Below, in pieces: positions 44,782-57,552 of a stretch of DNA of 64,000 bases; the first letter of the stretch is position 1, and each line of letters starts with the position of its first letter. A model generated the notes under the pieces. It was not told the DNA's origin. It was given only the letters and a program-made list of their open reading frames with translations, and did not search any database. This DNA is from Stemphylium vesicarium. Its lineage: Eukaryota > Ascomycota > Dothideomycetes > Pleosporales > Pleosporaceae. Both the position numbers and the translations under genes were made by a program. The stretch lies in the NCBI GenBank assembly GCA_004380135.1, contig QXCR01000026.1, forward strand, positions 124,001-188,000, given 5' to 3'.

Positions 44782-45915
44782 CTACTTACTAACCTTTACA
44801 TTCAAACGCTCAGCAACCTGCTGGACCTTCTCCGCGTCCAATTCCCGCGTCTGGTCAGGCACCATCTTTCCCTCAAAGGCGCCTCCAGCTTCTGCAATTA
44901 TCGCTTCCAGTCCATCTCCACTAGCATAAGACCAGAACCTCACATACCTATCCACGAACTCGATGGCCACTTCTGTTCCGGCCGGTATAAACGCCGTTTC
45001 GCCTGCTCTGACTAGGTTGCCAGCTTCACCATTTACCTTGAGCAATATCGCACCATCCAGTACATAGTACACCTGATGTACCTTCTCAAAGACAAAGCCC
45101 TTACCTAGGACCGAATTCCTCAATCGGTTGCTCGACTCGATACTCGTAATCGAAAAGTTGCCCGTTGGGCTCTTACTCTGCTTCGTCGTAACAAACGGTC
45201 GCGACAAGACACCTTCTAGCAGGTGGCATGGTCCGGTATTCGCCTTGAGGAAATACGCCTCTTGACCGTTTGGCAGTTTGCACTCTTCTTCTTCCCATTC
45301 GCCTACTTCCGCGCCCTTGAACTGCGGCTGGAAAACCACATCGTACTTTTCCTTGATCTCCTTGATCTTAGGTCCGAACACGGCCCCCGGATTCCGCGAA
45401 TCGAACTCGTCGCAGAGAACACCGTCGTAGGCTTCGCTCACAAACCGGAAGAAGTCAACCCAGTCTCCCGGCGTCACTAGTCCCATCGTCCCGTTCGGGC
45501 CGTGGTCTAGGAGCATGGGCTGGTGCACAATGCCAGGCGGGACGTATGCGAAATCACCGGGGTACAGGATGCGGCATTTGTCGTCGGCCCAGACCTTGAG
45601 TCGTCCCTTGGTGCACATGAAGACGTCGTGTGCGTGGTTGTGGTAGTGAAAGCCCGGAGGGTCGGCCAGGGTGCCGTCCATACCAAAGACGCTCATCTGG
45701 CCGTCTGTCTCGGCGGCTGAGGCAAGGATGCGGAAGACGGATTTTGTGCCGGGAATGGTGATGCTCTCGCCCTCATGGGACTCGATGATGTAAGGCATTG
45801 GCTTGCCGAGAGGCAGGACAGTTCGGGGGATGACTTTGGAGGAAGCATTTTGTTTGGATGAGGAGTCTTTGGGAGAGTCTGTACGAGGGCGGGAGGGTAT
45901 GCTGGTGGTTGCCAT
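44782..45915 (-). CDS. Quercetin 2,3-dioxygenase-like bicupin
   Basis: Cupin-superfamily protein of 377 residues. An upstream in-frame Met at 45963 would add 16 residues, but the Met at 45915 (MATTSIPS) has the better context (ACAATGG). The N-terminal cupin carries His90, His92, His94 and His96-Asp97 (HYHNHAHD) and His131 (GIVHQ), corresponding to the metal ligands of quercetinases, though the usual ligand Glu is not present. The C-terminal cupin begins near FEKVHQVYYVLDG and keeps fold glycines (GDG, AGET, PAGT). Characterised fungal quercetinases cleave flavonols with copper; this protein lacks a signal peptide, so it would be intracellular. Substrate is unknown and the family also contains pirin-like and other dioxygenases. 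Confidence 0.88.
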   Translation of the reverse strand: MATTSIPSRPRTDSPKDSSSKQNASSKVIPRTVLPLGKPMPYIIESHEGESITIPGTKSVFRILASAAETDGQMSVFGMDGTLADPPGFHYHNHAHDVFMCTKGRLKVWADDKCRILYPGDFAYVPPGIVHQPMLLDHGPNGTMGLVTPGDWVDFFRFVSEAYDGVLCDEFDSRNPGAVFGPKIKEIKEKYDVVFQPQFKGAEVGEWEEEECKLPNGQEAYFLKANTGPCHLLEGVLSRPFVTTKQSKSPTGNFSITSIESSNRLRNSVLGKGFVFEKVHQVYYVLDGAILLKVNGEAGNLVRAGETAFIPAGTEVAIEFVDRYVRFWSYASGDGLEAIIAEAGGAFEGKMVPDQTRELDAEKVQQVAERLNVKVSK

Positions 45916-46923
45916 TGTGTGGATGTAGATGGAAATCTTTGGGTATCTGCTTCTAGAAATCAAGGCAATGTGAGAGTGAATAAGTTAGTGAAATCAAGGG
46001 GGAGAAGCGCTTTATTTAAAGCAACCAGATAATAGTCGTATCATCACGCGCAATGGTATGCGTATTCTCCACATTGTGCTCCGCAGGTTGCCATAGGGAA
46101 AGCCTAGCGATACCTACAACTTGCCGCCGATAGCAGCCTGAACGATTGCCCGGCGTCTCTCACGATGCATACCTTGCCCGTATGGGAAGCAGCTCCACCG
46201 ATGCTTATACAAGGGCAAACCAAGCGTCCGGGATCTCGGTGTACGATGTATGCTTGATCGAGCAGCCTAGCATGGGCTTGCGCGAACCTTCTTTCGAGCA
46301 CCCCATGCGTTAGAGCTAGACATAAGTGTCGATCCAGTACATCATGCCTATTATCTTCTATTAGCACTCTCAAATAATAGCAAAGTCCATCGCGTTCAGC
46401 AACCAGAAAAGCGAAGCCGTGTTGTGATACACGCGGCTAGCCCCACATCTGCGCCGGCGCCTGCCGCTCGGAAGGTGGAGAAGAATTACCGAAGTAAAAA
46501 GCTGCCTGGTCTGCCTCGCGACACCATTTTCTTCATCTCGGCGTCACTAGTATCTCCGTTAAGATAAATAGTGATCCAGCGGCCCCTCTCCTCCTCGCTC
46601 TCTCTTGACTCTGTGCATGTTGTTGAAAGCGAAGGAGATCACGCTTGCATCTCGCGTTCCGATGTTCCCGAATTCCGAGCTCCCCGCACCACATTTGTCA
46701 CGTCATTAGAGGGAGTAGTCGCGATGCTTTGGCTGCCTGAAGGTGAGTCGGTGTCGGATGTTTGCGCATGTTAGATGACCAAATGTGAGGTATCAGTCAG
46801 TTCGTTCGCAGGGACGCCGTAAATGGTATCTGAATTCATATGTAGTCGACAACACAAATTTATCACTCCGAAACACCTTCTCCCAGAATCATTCCCTTTT
46901 TGTCATCCTGCTCCTAACGTTTC
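45916..46923. other. Intergenic: quercetinase-like promoter to RRP12 3' end
   Basis: About 1 kb with no gene. An AT-rich TTTAAATAAA-type stretch on the minus strand around 46010-46020, about 100 bases before the cupin ATG, may serve as a core promoter element. The remainder shows nothing recognisable. Confidence 0.45.
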
Positions 46924-49900
46924 TCACTTTGGTCCGCTCCACTTGCCACTAGGACCACCCCTTCCTCTGAATCCACCGCCGCCTCGACCTCGCGGGCTCT
47001 TCGTCTTTTCAATCCTGCCTTTGGGTCCACCCCTGCCCTCTCCGCCGCTCACGTTTCCTCCTTTCGACCTCTCTTGGCCTAGAGCTCTTCTCTGGTTCTT
47101 CTGGCCAGCGCCTCCGCTCTTCACGCCACCTTTACCCATACCAGAGCCGGACTTGGCTTTGCGAATTTCTTGCCAATCCGCCTCAGCGCCATCGTCATCC
47201 ATGTCCATCTCATCGTCCTCGTGAGTACGCTTGTTGCTGAACTTGAGACGTCCTTTCTGGCCGGTCTGAGCGGCGTCACGGCCTCGAATGGCATCAACAT
47301 AGGCGTTGATACCGGCTTCCAAGGATGTGTTCTGGTCGTCAATGTCCATGAGCGCATCCTCGTCGCCAGCAGCTTGCTTCTTGGACTTCTTGCCCTTGAC
47401 TTCCGTCTCGCCGTCCGAGTCGCCAAGGATGAGCTTGCCGTCCTCGTTCGTACGGGCGTTCATCTTCGTTGGCTGTTTGCGTTGACGGAGCGGCTTCGTA
47501 GAGGAAATGTTGCCCAGAGCACGTTTGGAGAGCAGATCGAGAGGCTCATCTTCGTCTTCGATGATGTATGTGTTGCCGCCCTTTGCGCCACCGCGTTGTT
47601 GCTTGCTTTGACTCTTGACAAATTCATCTTCTGAGTCGCCTTCACTTTCCTCACTTTCACTGCCATATACAGCCTGGTCATACTCGCTCTCGAATTTGCC
47701 CTTTCGCTTCTCAGTTGGCTCCTCACCATCTTCCGCTGCCTGTTGCTTCTTCTTCTTGCGTTGTTCGCGCGTCTTGCGGATGTTGGTAATTAGCTTACGA
47801 TCTTCCATGGGAGTCGCGCGTTCAACCTCTTCCACGCCAAACTTGCGGACCATGCGTTCTACGATATGCTTGACCTTCGCTTTGAAATGAGCCTTGTGCT
47901 CATGGCTCCAAACCATCAGGTTCTTAAGAAGAGATTCGAGACGCGGGCGTACAAGCGACTCAGGCAACGTAATGACTTCGACTTTGACGAAACCAAGTAC
48001 ACTGCGGACAATCTCGCGATTCGGGTTCTGGAGGAAGATGTCCATGAGGTCGCAGAGATTCGTGATGGTGTCCTTCGATATGCGGTCGTGGAATTGGTAG
48101 AGTATGCGGGTCACGGCGGTAATAGATGCAGAGATCATGTGCGGTGTGGTAGCGGCGAGACCCGCGGAAACCATGGTGAAATACTCCTCAAGCGAAGCTT
48201 CCACAGTCGGGGCGTCAGCGGGCATGTTGGGTACTTTAGCCTGCACGACCTGACCACCCTCTGCCATCTTCTCACCCATCGCGACGAGCAAGTTGTATGC
48301 TGCCTCTCGAGCTTTCTCGTTTGTCTCCTTGGCTGAGATGACCACCTCCGAGAGGATCGATGGGATGAAGTGCAGGTCGCTTTGCGGCAATGACTCCAGG
48401 ACTTGGAAAAGGGCGTTCAATCTATCTCTTCGCGCAGGAGCTGAAGCCTTTTCAGCACTTCCAAGAAGCAGCTGTTGCAGTTCTCCATTGCGATCTTTCA
48501 AAGCTGCTCGGCCCATCTCTGATTCTGCAAGACGAGGGATGAGCTTGTATGCCTTCTTCTGCAACTGTGGCTCGTTCTCTCTGTTGATCATAATCTCAGC
48601 CATACGGAAAAGGGAGCGGTAGCTGTCGCGTGGGAGGTAGAGAGCGATTGTGATGATCAGATCCATAAGGGTATGGCTCATTGGCGGCATCTTGTTCGGG
48701 CCTACCTCCTGCTTTTGCTTAGCTGCTTGTGTCTGGGAGCCTGGCTCAGGAAGCGAGGCCTCGAGATTGGTCGCAACTCGCTCAAAGGTCTCCATGAGCT
48801 CCCTCTCAGGAACAATGCTTAGGTACGCATTGATAGTCCTGAGAATGGTACCGCGATACTGCGGCAGTGTCTGGCTGTAAACGTTGAACAGAACAGCAAG
48901 CATGTTGCTAGCGAAGCCTGCGAGGTGATCCAGGTTCTTTTGAGCGTCAGCCTTGGAGATACGGGCCTGTGCGAGCAGGTCGTCTTCGGACTCCAACTCA
49001 ACAATTGCCTTGTTGCTGTCTACCAAGTTCTGGAGGGCTCGGCAGACATCCGTTCGCAGATCGGCTTGGCCATAGAGAAGGTTTGCGAGCATCTCGCAAA
49101 AGCTCTGATCGAAAGCCTCAACCAAGTCCAATGGCAAATCGCAGTAACCAGGTAGGATGGACCAGATCTGCTGTACAACAGTCTCGAAGACCTTGATCTC
49201 CATTGTCTTATCCTTCTCGCCATGATCTATCACCTTCTGGTAGAGCTCCTCACTCAAAGGAACCATCTCCGTTCTGAAATGAGCAAGCTTGGTGTTGTGG
49301 ACGGAATCGCGGAGAAGTGGCAGCATCCACACTCGTCCCGTTTGTCCAGGTGGCGGTCGCGGCAAGTTTAGGGGGAGGATCTCGAGCACGACATCAGGAC
49401 CCATTGCGCTGATGGCCTTTGAGATGACAGTATCCGCCTCTTTTTTGCCAGCAAAGCTATCGTTACCTCTGAGGTCTCCAACGACCCTCAGTACAGGCTT
49501 GAGCATGGGATCTGAGCGCCATCGGAGCGTTTCAAACATGGCAGCGAAGACGTTGAATACTTCCATCCACGCAGCTTGGTATTTGACGCTCAGAAGATCT
49601 TGCGCAATCTTAGCGACCTTCTCTAGTGTCTTCTCGTCGAAGATGGAGGGCTCAAGGATAACGCTTTCGGGAATGACGTTTACGAGGAACGAGATCAAGC
49701 ACTCGGAGGCGGAGATGCGAATGTTGTGCGAAGAGGATGTGAGGAATTCGGCGATGGTGGAGAATAATTCGGGTAGCTTCAGGAAAGTCTCTTCGGGCTC
49801 AATCTGGGCGGAGACTTCGTAGCCGCGTGAGACAACTGCGATCCATGGAGGAAGCAGTTGCGAGTCGTTCTTGGAGGGCTGTAGTTCAGATATGACTTCG

Positions 49901-50820
49901 AGTAGCCTGGGCAGCTTAGCAGAGGCAAGCTCATCGGCCATGCCTGCGAAAATAACCTCAAAGATGTCAAAGGCAGCCATGGTCAAGAACTCGTTGGTGG
50001 ACTTGGAGATGTTGAGTAACAGCTCGCAGAGCACGTCGATCTTGTTGCTTGGCCAGCCACCAGACGATGTCGCGATGGTCTTGATGAGCTGCAGCGCATG
50101 AATCAGATCGGGGTCCTTGTTGTCTGCGTCTTTCTTTCCCTTGTGTTTGCGCGCCCTGGCTGCAGCCTCTGCCGCAATCTCCTTGAGCATTTTCTGCGCC
50201 GTCTCAGCGCACATGTCGGCCGCGGGGTGGTCTAGCGCAGGGCTTGGGGGCGGGTTCGCCAGCACCTTCTTGAGGGCTTCTTGCGCCCTCTTCCGCACTT
50301 TCGGCCTGGGGTCGACTGAGATTTGCAGCAGTCCAGCGACGGCCCTGCGCGGGCTGATGGTCGTCTGCGGCAGCTCCCAGGCGCGCGCATCTTGTACGAC
50401 CAGCAACGACTCCAAACATCCTATCGAGGACCGGATAAGCGGCGCATCAGCATCTTGGGCTGTGAGAGCGGGCGCGAGGTTGGTGAGGATGTCGGTGAAC
50501 TTGGATCGCAGCAGCGGGGCGGGCACATTGGGAGTGACAAGGTCTAGCAGGTAGATGGTCGCCGTCGCTGTGTCCTTGTTGGCAATACCCTGCGCCGTGA
50601 TTTGGCGGGCAAGCAGCGACAACAAGGCAGCGAAGTATGCCGTCGGGCTAAATTCAGACTTTTGCTGGCGGAGCGTATCCTCAATGGCCGAGAGCAGCAC
50701 ATGCGTCTGCAAAGGTCAGCCGTCGCGCGCGCAGTCCAGCTGGAAGGGGGGAATTACCTGCTGCTGGCCTTGCAGCTTCGGGCTGTCCCGGATCTTGGTC
50801 AGTCTCTCCTCGAGCGACAT
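46924..50820 (-). CDS. RRP12: Ribosomal RNA-processing protein 12
   Basis: HEAT-repeat protein needed for maturation and nuclear export of pre-ribosomal subunits. Exons 50820-50758 (MSLEERLTKIRDSP) and 50706-46924 give about 1281 residues, close to yeast Rrp12 (1228). The N-terminal two thirds are helical repeats with the NUC173-type central region (around GYCDLPLDLVEAFDQSF and the following helices). The last 300 residues are charged: a Lys/Glu region (TNIRKTREQRKKKKQ), acidic stretches, then an Arg/Gly-rich end (RGRGGGGFRGRGG), typical of nucleolar proteins. No frame break. It lies on the same strand as the DOCK gene, 476 bases downstream of the DOCK stop. Confidence 0.95.
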
Positions 50821-51296
50821 GACGGGCAACTTTCGCGTTGTTGGAGACACAAGCGCGACGACTTCTCAATTTTGGGGCTCGAACTTTTTTGACCTGACAG
50901 GGATCTTGCCGCACGCTATCGATACCGCCCGGCCCTGCACCGCCCTAGGCCCCCACTTGTCCTGCTCCACCATCACCAACTCCTCACCAAATATCAACAT
51001 CACACCTCGCGTCGTCTGCACAGGGAGAAGCATTTGACGCCGGCTCTCAGAATCTATTATTGCCATCGCTAGGTTTTTCATATGTATCATGCGCTTAAGC
51101 TCGAACTGAACTAAGAAGGGTATAAACAAAAACATCGCCAGTATTGTACAGAAATTGTGCATCGACCATGTCATCCAAGTCGAATGTGCACCTTATATAC
51201 CCCCCGTTGTAGTGTATCCAAGCATTAGACAGCTCGTAAGCTGCCGCGAAAGCAAAATGTAAGAAATCAACGTCTGAACAAACGAAAAAAAAAACA
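50821..51296. other. Intergenic between DOCK gene and RRP12
   Basis: About 476 bases holding the 3' UTR of the DOCK-family gene and the promoter of RRP12. No gene seen. Confidence 0.5.
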
Positions 51297-54200
51297 CTAT
51301 TCTTCCACCAGGGTATCATCCACGCGTCCCCTGACACTACTCTTACTGCTCTTCTTTGAAATGTTCATGAAGCTGAGCCTTTTCTTCACACTATCTGTTC
51401 GTGAAGATAGTGACTTGTCGCTCTTTTGGCTTTTGATCGTCTCCGGTCGCTTTTGGCTAGGCTGTCGATGGAGGCTGCTGTCACTCTTTGCCGCCTGTGT
51501 TTGGTTGGGAAAGCTGGGCAGCGCCTCGGGCTGTGGGGAGCTTGGTGTGTGGTTGAGGAAGCTCAAGCTCAACCGGTTGCGATGGTGCGTGTCTTTACTG
51601 TGACTGCGTGACGATACTGTAGTAGATGCATCATCATCAGTCGGTGCCTTTTCCGCTTTTGCTTCCTTTTCCTTCTCTGATTCGCCCATGAGAAATTCCT
51701 TCGTCAGGAATGCCAGGCTGAGTCTCTTCTTGTCTTGCCGCGAAGCTCGTCCATTTTGGACTGGTGACATCACCCGGTCTCCGTTGAATTGTCTTTCATC
51801 TGGCGTCGGGCTTGCCACCTGAGAACGAGACGTGGCTGCTGCGAGCCACGAGCCCGTGGGAGACCGTGTCATCGGGGCCATGTTCGGTGGTAGCAGGATG
51901 GATAGCTCTCGGAAGAAGGCCGATTCGAAGCCTATTACCGTTAGTTTATTTCAGAGTGCGCTTGTGGTGATACATACGTTGCGACAGGTCTGCTTTGGTG
52001 GCTTGCTGAGCAGGCCTAACATACAACGACAAGCAGCGACGTATGACCAGGGCATAGTCGATCAAGGCGACCCTCATGGCATTCACCAGTGGGTTGGCTT
52101 GTTGTGTGTCATCATCATCGTCTTCTTCTCCATCATCCGGCGGCGGAAGTAAGTCGTGGTAGTTTGCCACACAGTCGCGAATATTCGTGTCAACGGCATA
52201 CATGAGCTCCTGTGTCAGTGTGTTGAACGTCGTGTCGTCGCCATCTGTAATTCGCTTCTCGATGGCGAGAAGCTCTACAGTCTTGCGCGAGGTACGCTCA
52301 ATGGCCATTTGCAGTGGTGTAAGCGACACAGTGCCGACGGCGATAATCTCGCTCCTTCGCAAGATGGTTGGGAAGCTCTCCGCGGTGGTATAAAGGCTCT
52401 TCTCTGCTGCTGCATCTCTCGCCGTGACACCAGATGGCGAACGGCGAGATGCCGATGTAAAGTGTGATGGTCGAGATAGTAGATAGTAGTCCTTTACGGA
52501 TTGAGACACCTTTGCTCGTTGGTAGATAGGATGGGTCAAGTCCTTCTGTGGGCTGACAGGGTAGATCTGCAAGTATTGGCCCTCGACATCGAACTCTGCG
52601 CCGGGATTGATGATGTGTGCTGAAGGATGTTGCTGCTGCATCCGATCCGTGAACGAAGCCAGTCGGTCGTTGGGGGATCCTTCGAAGATGAATTGCTTGT
52701 CTCGTAGTCCCGGAGGAAATCCTAGACCCCTGTAGATCACCCTGAAGTAGCGGGGATTGGAACGGTCGCCCTTTGCGATACTTTCGTGGATCTTGGCCAT
52801 AGCATGCTGGGTTCGGGCCAGTTTGGCAAAATCGAAGACGTTGTGTTCGTATTGTGCTGCAAGCTCCGAGTAAGCGGCCAATGCGTTGTTCCATGACTGT
52901 CCATTCTCGTAATGATCGATCATCTGGAAGTAGAGCTGTTCCTTTCGCTCGAATGCAGGCTGTGGTGGCATGCTCGGATCAGTCAGTGGGTCCACGGTCG
53001 AGTTCGGGTCCCAGTCGTAAAGCTCTGCGTGCAACCTGAGTGCCAGTCCTGCTTCGGTGTAGTTTCCCGCATCTGCCTGTAGTTCGACAAGCTGATGCAC
53101 ATAGCGTATGTACATGTCTTCTTTCTGCATGTCTTTCAAGAACTCCATGAGATGTAAAGTGTCCATGATGTGGAATACTTCGCCCGTCGCCTCGGTGCTG
53201 TGCACAGCAACAAGCAAATCGAGCAGTTCGTCCACGGTTGAGATGAGGGTTTTCAAGGCCGCAAGCAACGGCTCTTCGGAATCGTGAGCAAGAGGCTCGA
53301 ACAGCTCGATTAGCTCCTGAATGAAATGCTTCTGCAGGACCGCTTCAGTCAGATGTTTCGTCTTGAAAAGGTTATCCAGGCAATCGATCATCTCAGCCTG
53401 AATGAGAGTCAGGTCTTCACTCAGCGTCCACTCGCTGATGATCATGGTTTGCAGCACTTCGATTGCTACACTGCGCAGACCTTCGTGAACGCTGAGGCAA
53501 AGTTCAACAATGGGTGCCACGAGCCCCGGCACGTATTGGACCTGGAAGCCACCCATCTTTTCGAGACCGTACTGGGCTTTGTCTTCAGCACTGGCCTCCC
53601 AGCCAATCGTCTCCCAACTGCGCTGCAGCAAATCTGCGCCGTGCTCGCGAACATCGCCAGCGATCTTCCACACAGCACGGCGCTTCTGCTCGGGAAACGT
53701 CTCTAATGCAAGCGCATCGCTACCCACGAGCTTCAACAGCGCATCGAAAAATGCACGCCACAGCTCTGTGCTGAAACTATCCGCTTCATCGGGGAGAGGA
53801 AGGAACGAGTCGGATAGGATGTTGAAGAGCTTCTCCAGTGCACGCATTGTGGCCTTGTGGTGGTAGATGTGCACGCTCAACCATGAGCTGGGGTATGCCT
53901 CGCAATCGAGAATGGAGATGTAAACTTGGAGTACCGAGAACAAGAATTCGGCCGTCTCCTCCTTGGGCCATTCCGGATGCAGGAGGGAGGGTAGACTGGA
54001 CATCGCCGCGAGAACAGCTGAGATCTCAGCCATCGCTTCATCGAAAGGAGCTTCAGCAGTGGCAGCCCGTGACTGGAAAGGATAGCTTGTCGGGAATAAT
54101 AGGGAGAGCGTGTTCTTGGCTGGTCGAGGAGTGGCTTGTATAGCACGGTATGAATCCACCAGCTTCGGCATGTACTCGGGAGCTTCCTTCCCAAGCTCTT

Positions 54201-57200
54201 CCACCTGTGAGGCCACAACTGAGCAGCAGAGACGTACTTGGTCTTTCCACTGATCGGTGACAGTCTCTACTCTACCCCAATACGGAGCAAGCCACTGCAC
54301 TGTGCTAGCTAAAAGCATGCGACGCACATCAGGCGCGCGGAAAATCTGAAGTTCGGAGAGATGGTGAATTAAGACAAGCTTGTAGAGTATGAGCTTGCCC
54401 TGCACTTCGGAACAGGACCCTATGAAGCCGGCAGTCAGCTTAAAGACTTCCGTGGCGGGCATGCATCCATCGAGTTCTGATAACCATGAATGGAGGTTTT
54501 GCACGAGAATAGTCTTTGTGCCGATAAGAACAGGCGATGTGTTCTTCATCAGAGCTTCCAGCGACCCAAAAAGGGCCCTCATCTCTTTGCTGAACTGGGT
54601 CCTGTCTTTGATACCGATGCTTTCTTCCTTTGCTTTTTGCCTCTCTCGGGCATTGACCAAGAACTTCATGATGAGTTTCCCGACCTTGAAGGTCGCCCGC
54701 AGCCGTCGAGAGCTCTCAGGATCCGTGGGCTTGGCTAGCAGTCGGCCGATACTCTGCATTAGACAGGAAGTGACAAGGGAGTGGAACACTTTAGTCCTGG
54801 CGTACTGGTCCACGAGGGGTTCGAGGTTGAAACGCCTGTCGTGTACAATCCCCAAGACGATGACGATGGCACTGAAAACCAAGTCTTCGTACTCGTCGCT
54901 ACCAGCATAGTGGCTTTGGATAGCAAAAAGGGCGTCGAAGACCTCGCTCAACAGCTTGACGATCTCAATCTCCGGAACGAAGTTGAAGCGACGGAGTAGT
55001 CCTACTAGCTCCCCTGGCGGCTGTTCTTGCCACTTGATAAGACCCAATATTGTCGGGTCCTGGGAATACCTTGTACTACAAAGGAATGTCTTCACGTGAA
55101 CGGCAGCCATTGGTCCCATGACGTGCTCATCCTTCTTCTTCGCGCTCCATGGTAGGCCAAGGTATGCACCTTTACCAGCTATCATGCCGGAGGTGTATTC
55201 GTCGTATTTATACAAGGTCAAGGCATGGTCGCCATCACGGGCGAAGGCATCCTGGTTCCAGAGTGGCATCCAGCATAGGGCGAATGGGAATCCGGGCGCG
55301 TCAGCGACACTCATGACCAAATGTGAACCAGGTACATCCTGTGGGTCAATGGCAAGGCGAATCGTCGAGTTCCAGCCTTCACCCCGCTGGGCTGCGGTTG
55401 TGCGCCAAGCTGTATGGCCTGCGCTGTTGGTGGAAGGATAGATGCAGCCCTCGATGCGCTCTCCAGAGCTCTTTCGAACCTCGATGGTGAGCTGAAGGTT
55501 GCCCATGGGAGAAGACTGCACCAGTGGAACGGTGCCAGTTTTGGGATGAGCTAGGAAGGCATTCTTTGGAAGGAATGGCTCAACCAGTGTCAAGTAGATG
55601 TCGCTGCGGGGCTTGGTTGGAGCACCTGAAAAGCCAATCTTCCGGCACTGTTTGATGTTATGAAGCATTGTTGGGATCTTCTCGATAAGACCCTCAGCAT
55701 CGGCGTGGACAAAGGCCTTGAGATGGATGGTGATTCGGCTGATAGGCGCATTCTGCTTGTACTTTCCGCTCGCGCTTGGGTATACTTCAGGCAATATACT
55801 GTCCCAGCCACCGTCCTCTTCTGAGACATCCTCGCCAGGGGCTGCGGTGCAGTACATGCTGATAGTGCGGTCTGCCTCTGACCGTGACTGCAGTACTTGG
55901 TTCACGGCCACGACGCCAACTGCTACTGACCGTTTGATCATCTTCTGGTCTCTCGAGAGGGCCCTCGCCCTTGTTGTTGCTGTCGCTGCGGAGCCTGGTC
56001 GCGCATCGGATGTCTGTGACCGGCTCTGTTCCAGGCTTGGGCGTCGGCGTTCGTCAGACGAGTCTGTGTTTCGTGATTCCGTGTTCCGTGAGGTCATTGA
56101 CTCCTTCCTCTTCGATCCGCCAAACATGACGCTGCGCCTTCCGCCCTTGACGCTTCCCTGTTGGGAAGGCTGCACCCCGGCCGCTTTGCTTGGGGTCGGG
56201 TCTCTGCTCGTGCCTGTCTTCTCGGTGGCGGGATTTGCGCGAATCGGCTCGTTTGTCAGAAGCCGAAAAACAAGATATAGCGTAGAGCCCGAGCCCGCGC
56301 CCTCACCGATGTCGGTCAAGCTGAGATCTACAAGCAGCGAGCGCAGTTTGTCGCCAGCCAGAGCCACTGCTGCGCCGTCCTTTCCAGTTAGGTCGAACGA
56401 GTAGGCCTCGGAGAGGGGCTGTGGCGCAGCTCCTGGTGCCTTCAGACACAGGTGCATGCTGATCTGGGCTGCGCCTGGCACAACGTCTCCCGCAACGTGC
56501 TTCAGACTCACGAACAAGTGGTGCAGGTTGTGTTCGTCGACTTGCGGTGTTGGGCGGCTTTCCAGAAGGCTCATCATCGACTGCAGCTTCGTGACCTCAA
56601 TGGCCGAGTCGTCGCCCGTCAATATGCGCCCGCGCTGCGAAGGGCTGCGAACAATGACATCTCCGCAGAGCATCTTGTTGCCCGCTACGAGATCCCAGAC
56701 GGTGGCCTCGCGTACCTTTTCCAACTCTTTAGCCGTAAGCACCTTGTGCAACAACTGGCGGCGCGCCGTATCCAAGCGGTTGACTAGCCTCGACATCTTG
56801 TCCAACGAGCCATATTTCCGCGCAAGCAAGAGCTCGTGTACCTTTGTCGAATGCCACTCTCGTAGGCACGATGCGATCTCGTCTACCAGGGGCTCTTGGA
56901 CGGATGTGGGCGTCTCGTCGCCAATCTTGAGCATTGGTACGGGGGCGGGCGGTCGCGGGGCGGTGGGGTCTGATATGGGCGATAGAGGGAGCATCAATTG
57001 CTGGAGGTGCTCTTCGCGGGCAGTCCACTGCGAGTGAGTGCTGCCGGCGCGCTTCCTCGTCGATCTGCGGCTCGAGAGCGGACGAGCACCGGGACATGGC
57101 AGCGCGGAGACAGCATCGCTCTTGGAGCCTCGTCGCGCCTGAGGCCCGGAGCCTTTTGTAAAAGGAGAAGTCGTACGTGTGCTTTCGGTGGGCGTAACAA

Positions 57201-57552
57201 TGCCGTTGGTGGCATGCGGGTAGGTATTCCCACGGCCCGTCTCATTCCCAGCGTCCTGGTTCGCGGTGTCTTTGCCCTCGCCGAGAACCTCACGCACTTC
57301 GACGCATGTGCGTGGAAATATGCCCGAGAATACGCGTGCCTCGAGGGTTTGGCCCTTGACGCTGGTCAAGCCCGCCAGCAGCGACGGGGGCGCAACCAAA
57401 TAGCCTCGGTACCACGAACCATCGTGTCCGCCCTGTTCAATTATGTACAACTCGTCACCAATCTCGAGGGGCAAGTCGGCCGGCGAGGAGGGTTGGAAGG
57501 GGTATATGCATATTGCGAACGCGATGCGCGGGAGTGGTCTCCAGCTCGGCAT
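51297..57552 (-). CDS. DOCK-family guanine nucleotide exchange factor (Dck1-like)
   Basis: Very large protein, about 2069 residues, from exons 57552-51978 and 51931-51297. Predicted Rho/Rac GEF acting with an ELMO partner at the cell cortex. An N-terminal SH3 domain spans about residues 10-85 (starting AICIYPFQ). A Ser-rich linker follows. The DHR1/C2 lipid-binding domain covers about 645-835 (DIYLTLVEPFLPKN to VHVKTFL). Helical repeats lead to the DHR2 catalytic domain, about 1480-1855 (ADAGNYTEAGLALRLHAEL, FRVIYRGLGFP, LQIYPVSP). Domain order matches Dock180/DCK1. The last 210 residues are Ser/Lys-rich with three RLS(L/F)xF repeats (RLSLAFL, RLSLSFL, RLSFMNI). The intron join keeps the frame; retention would end the protein ten residues later. 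Confidence 0.95.
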
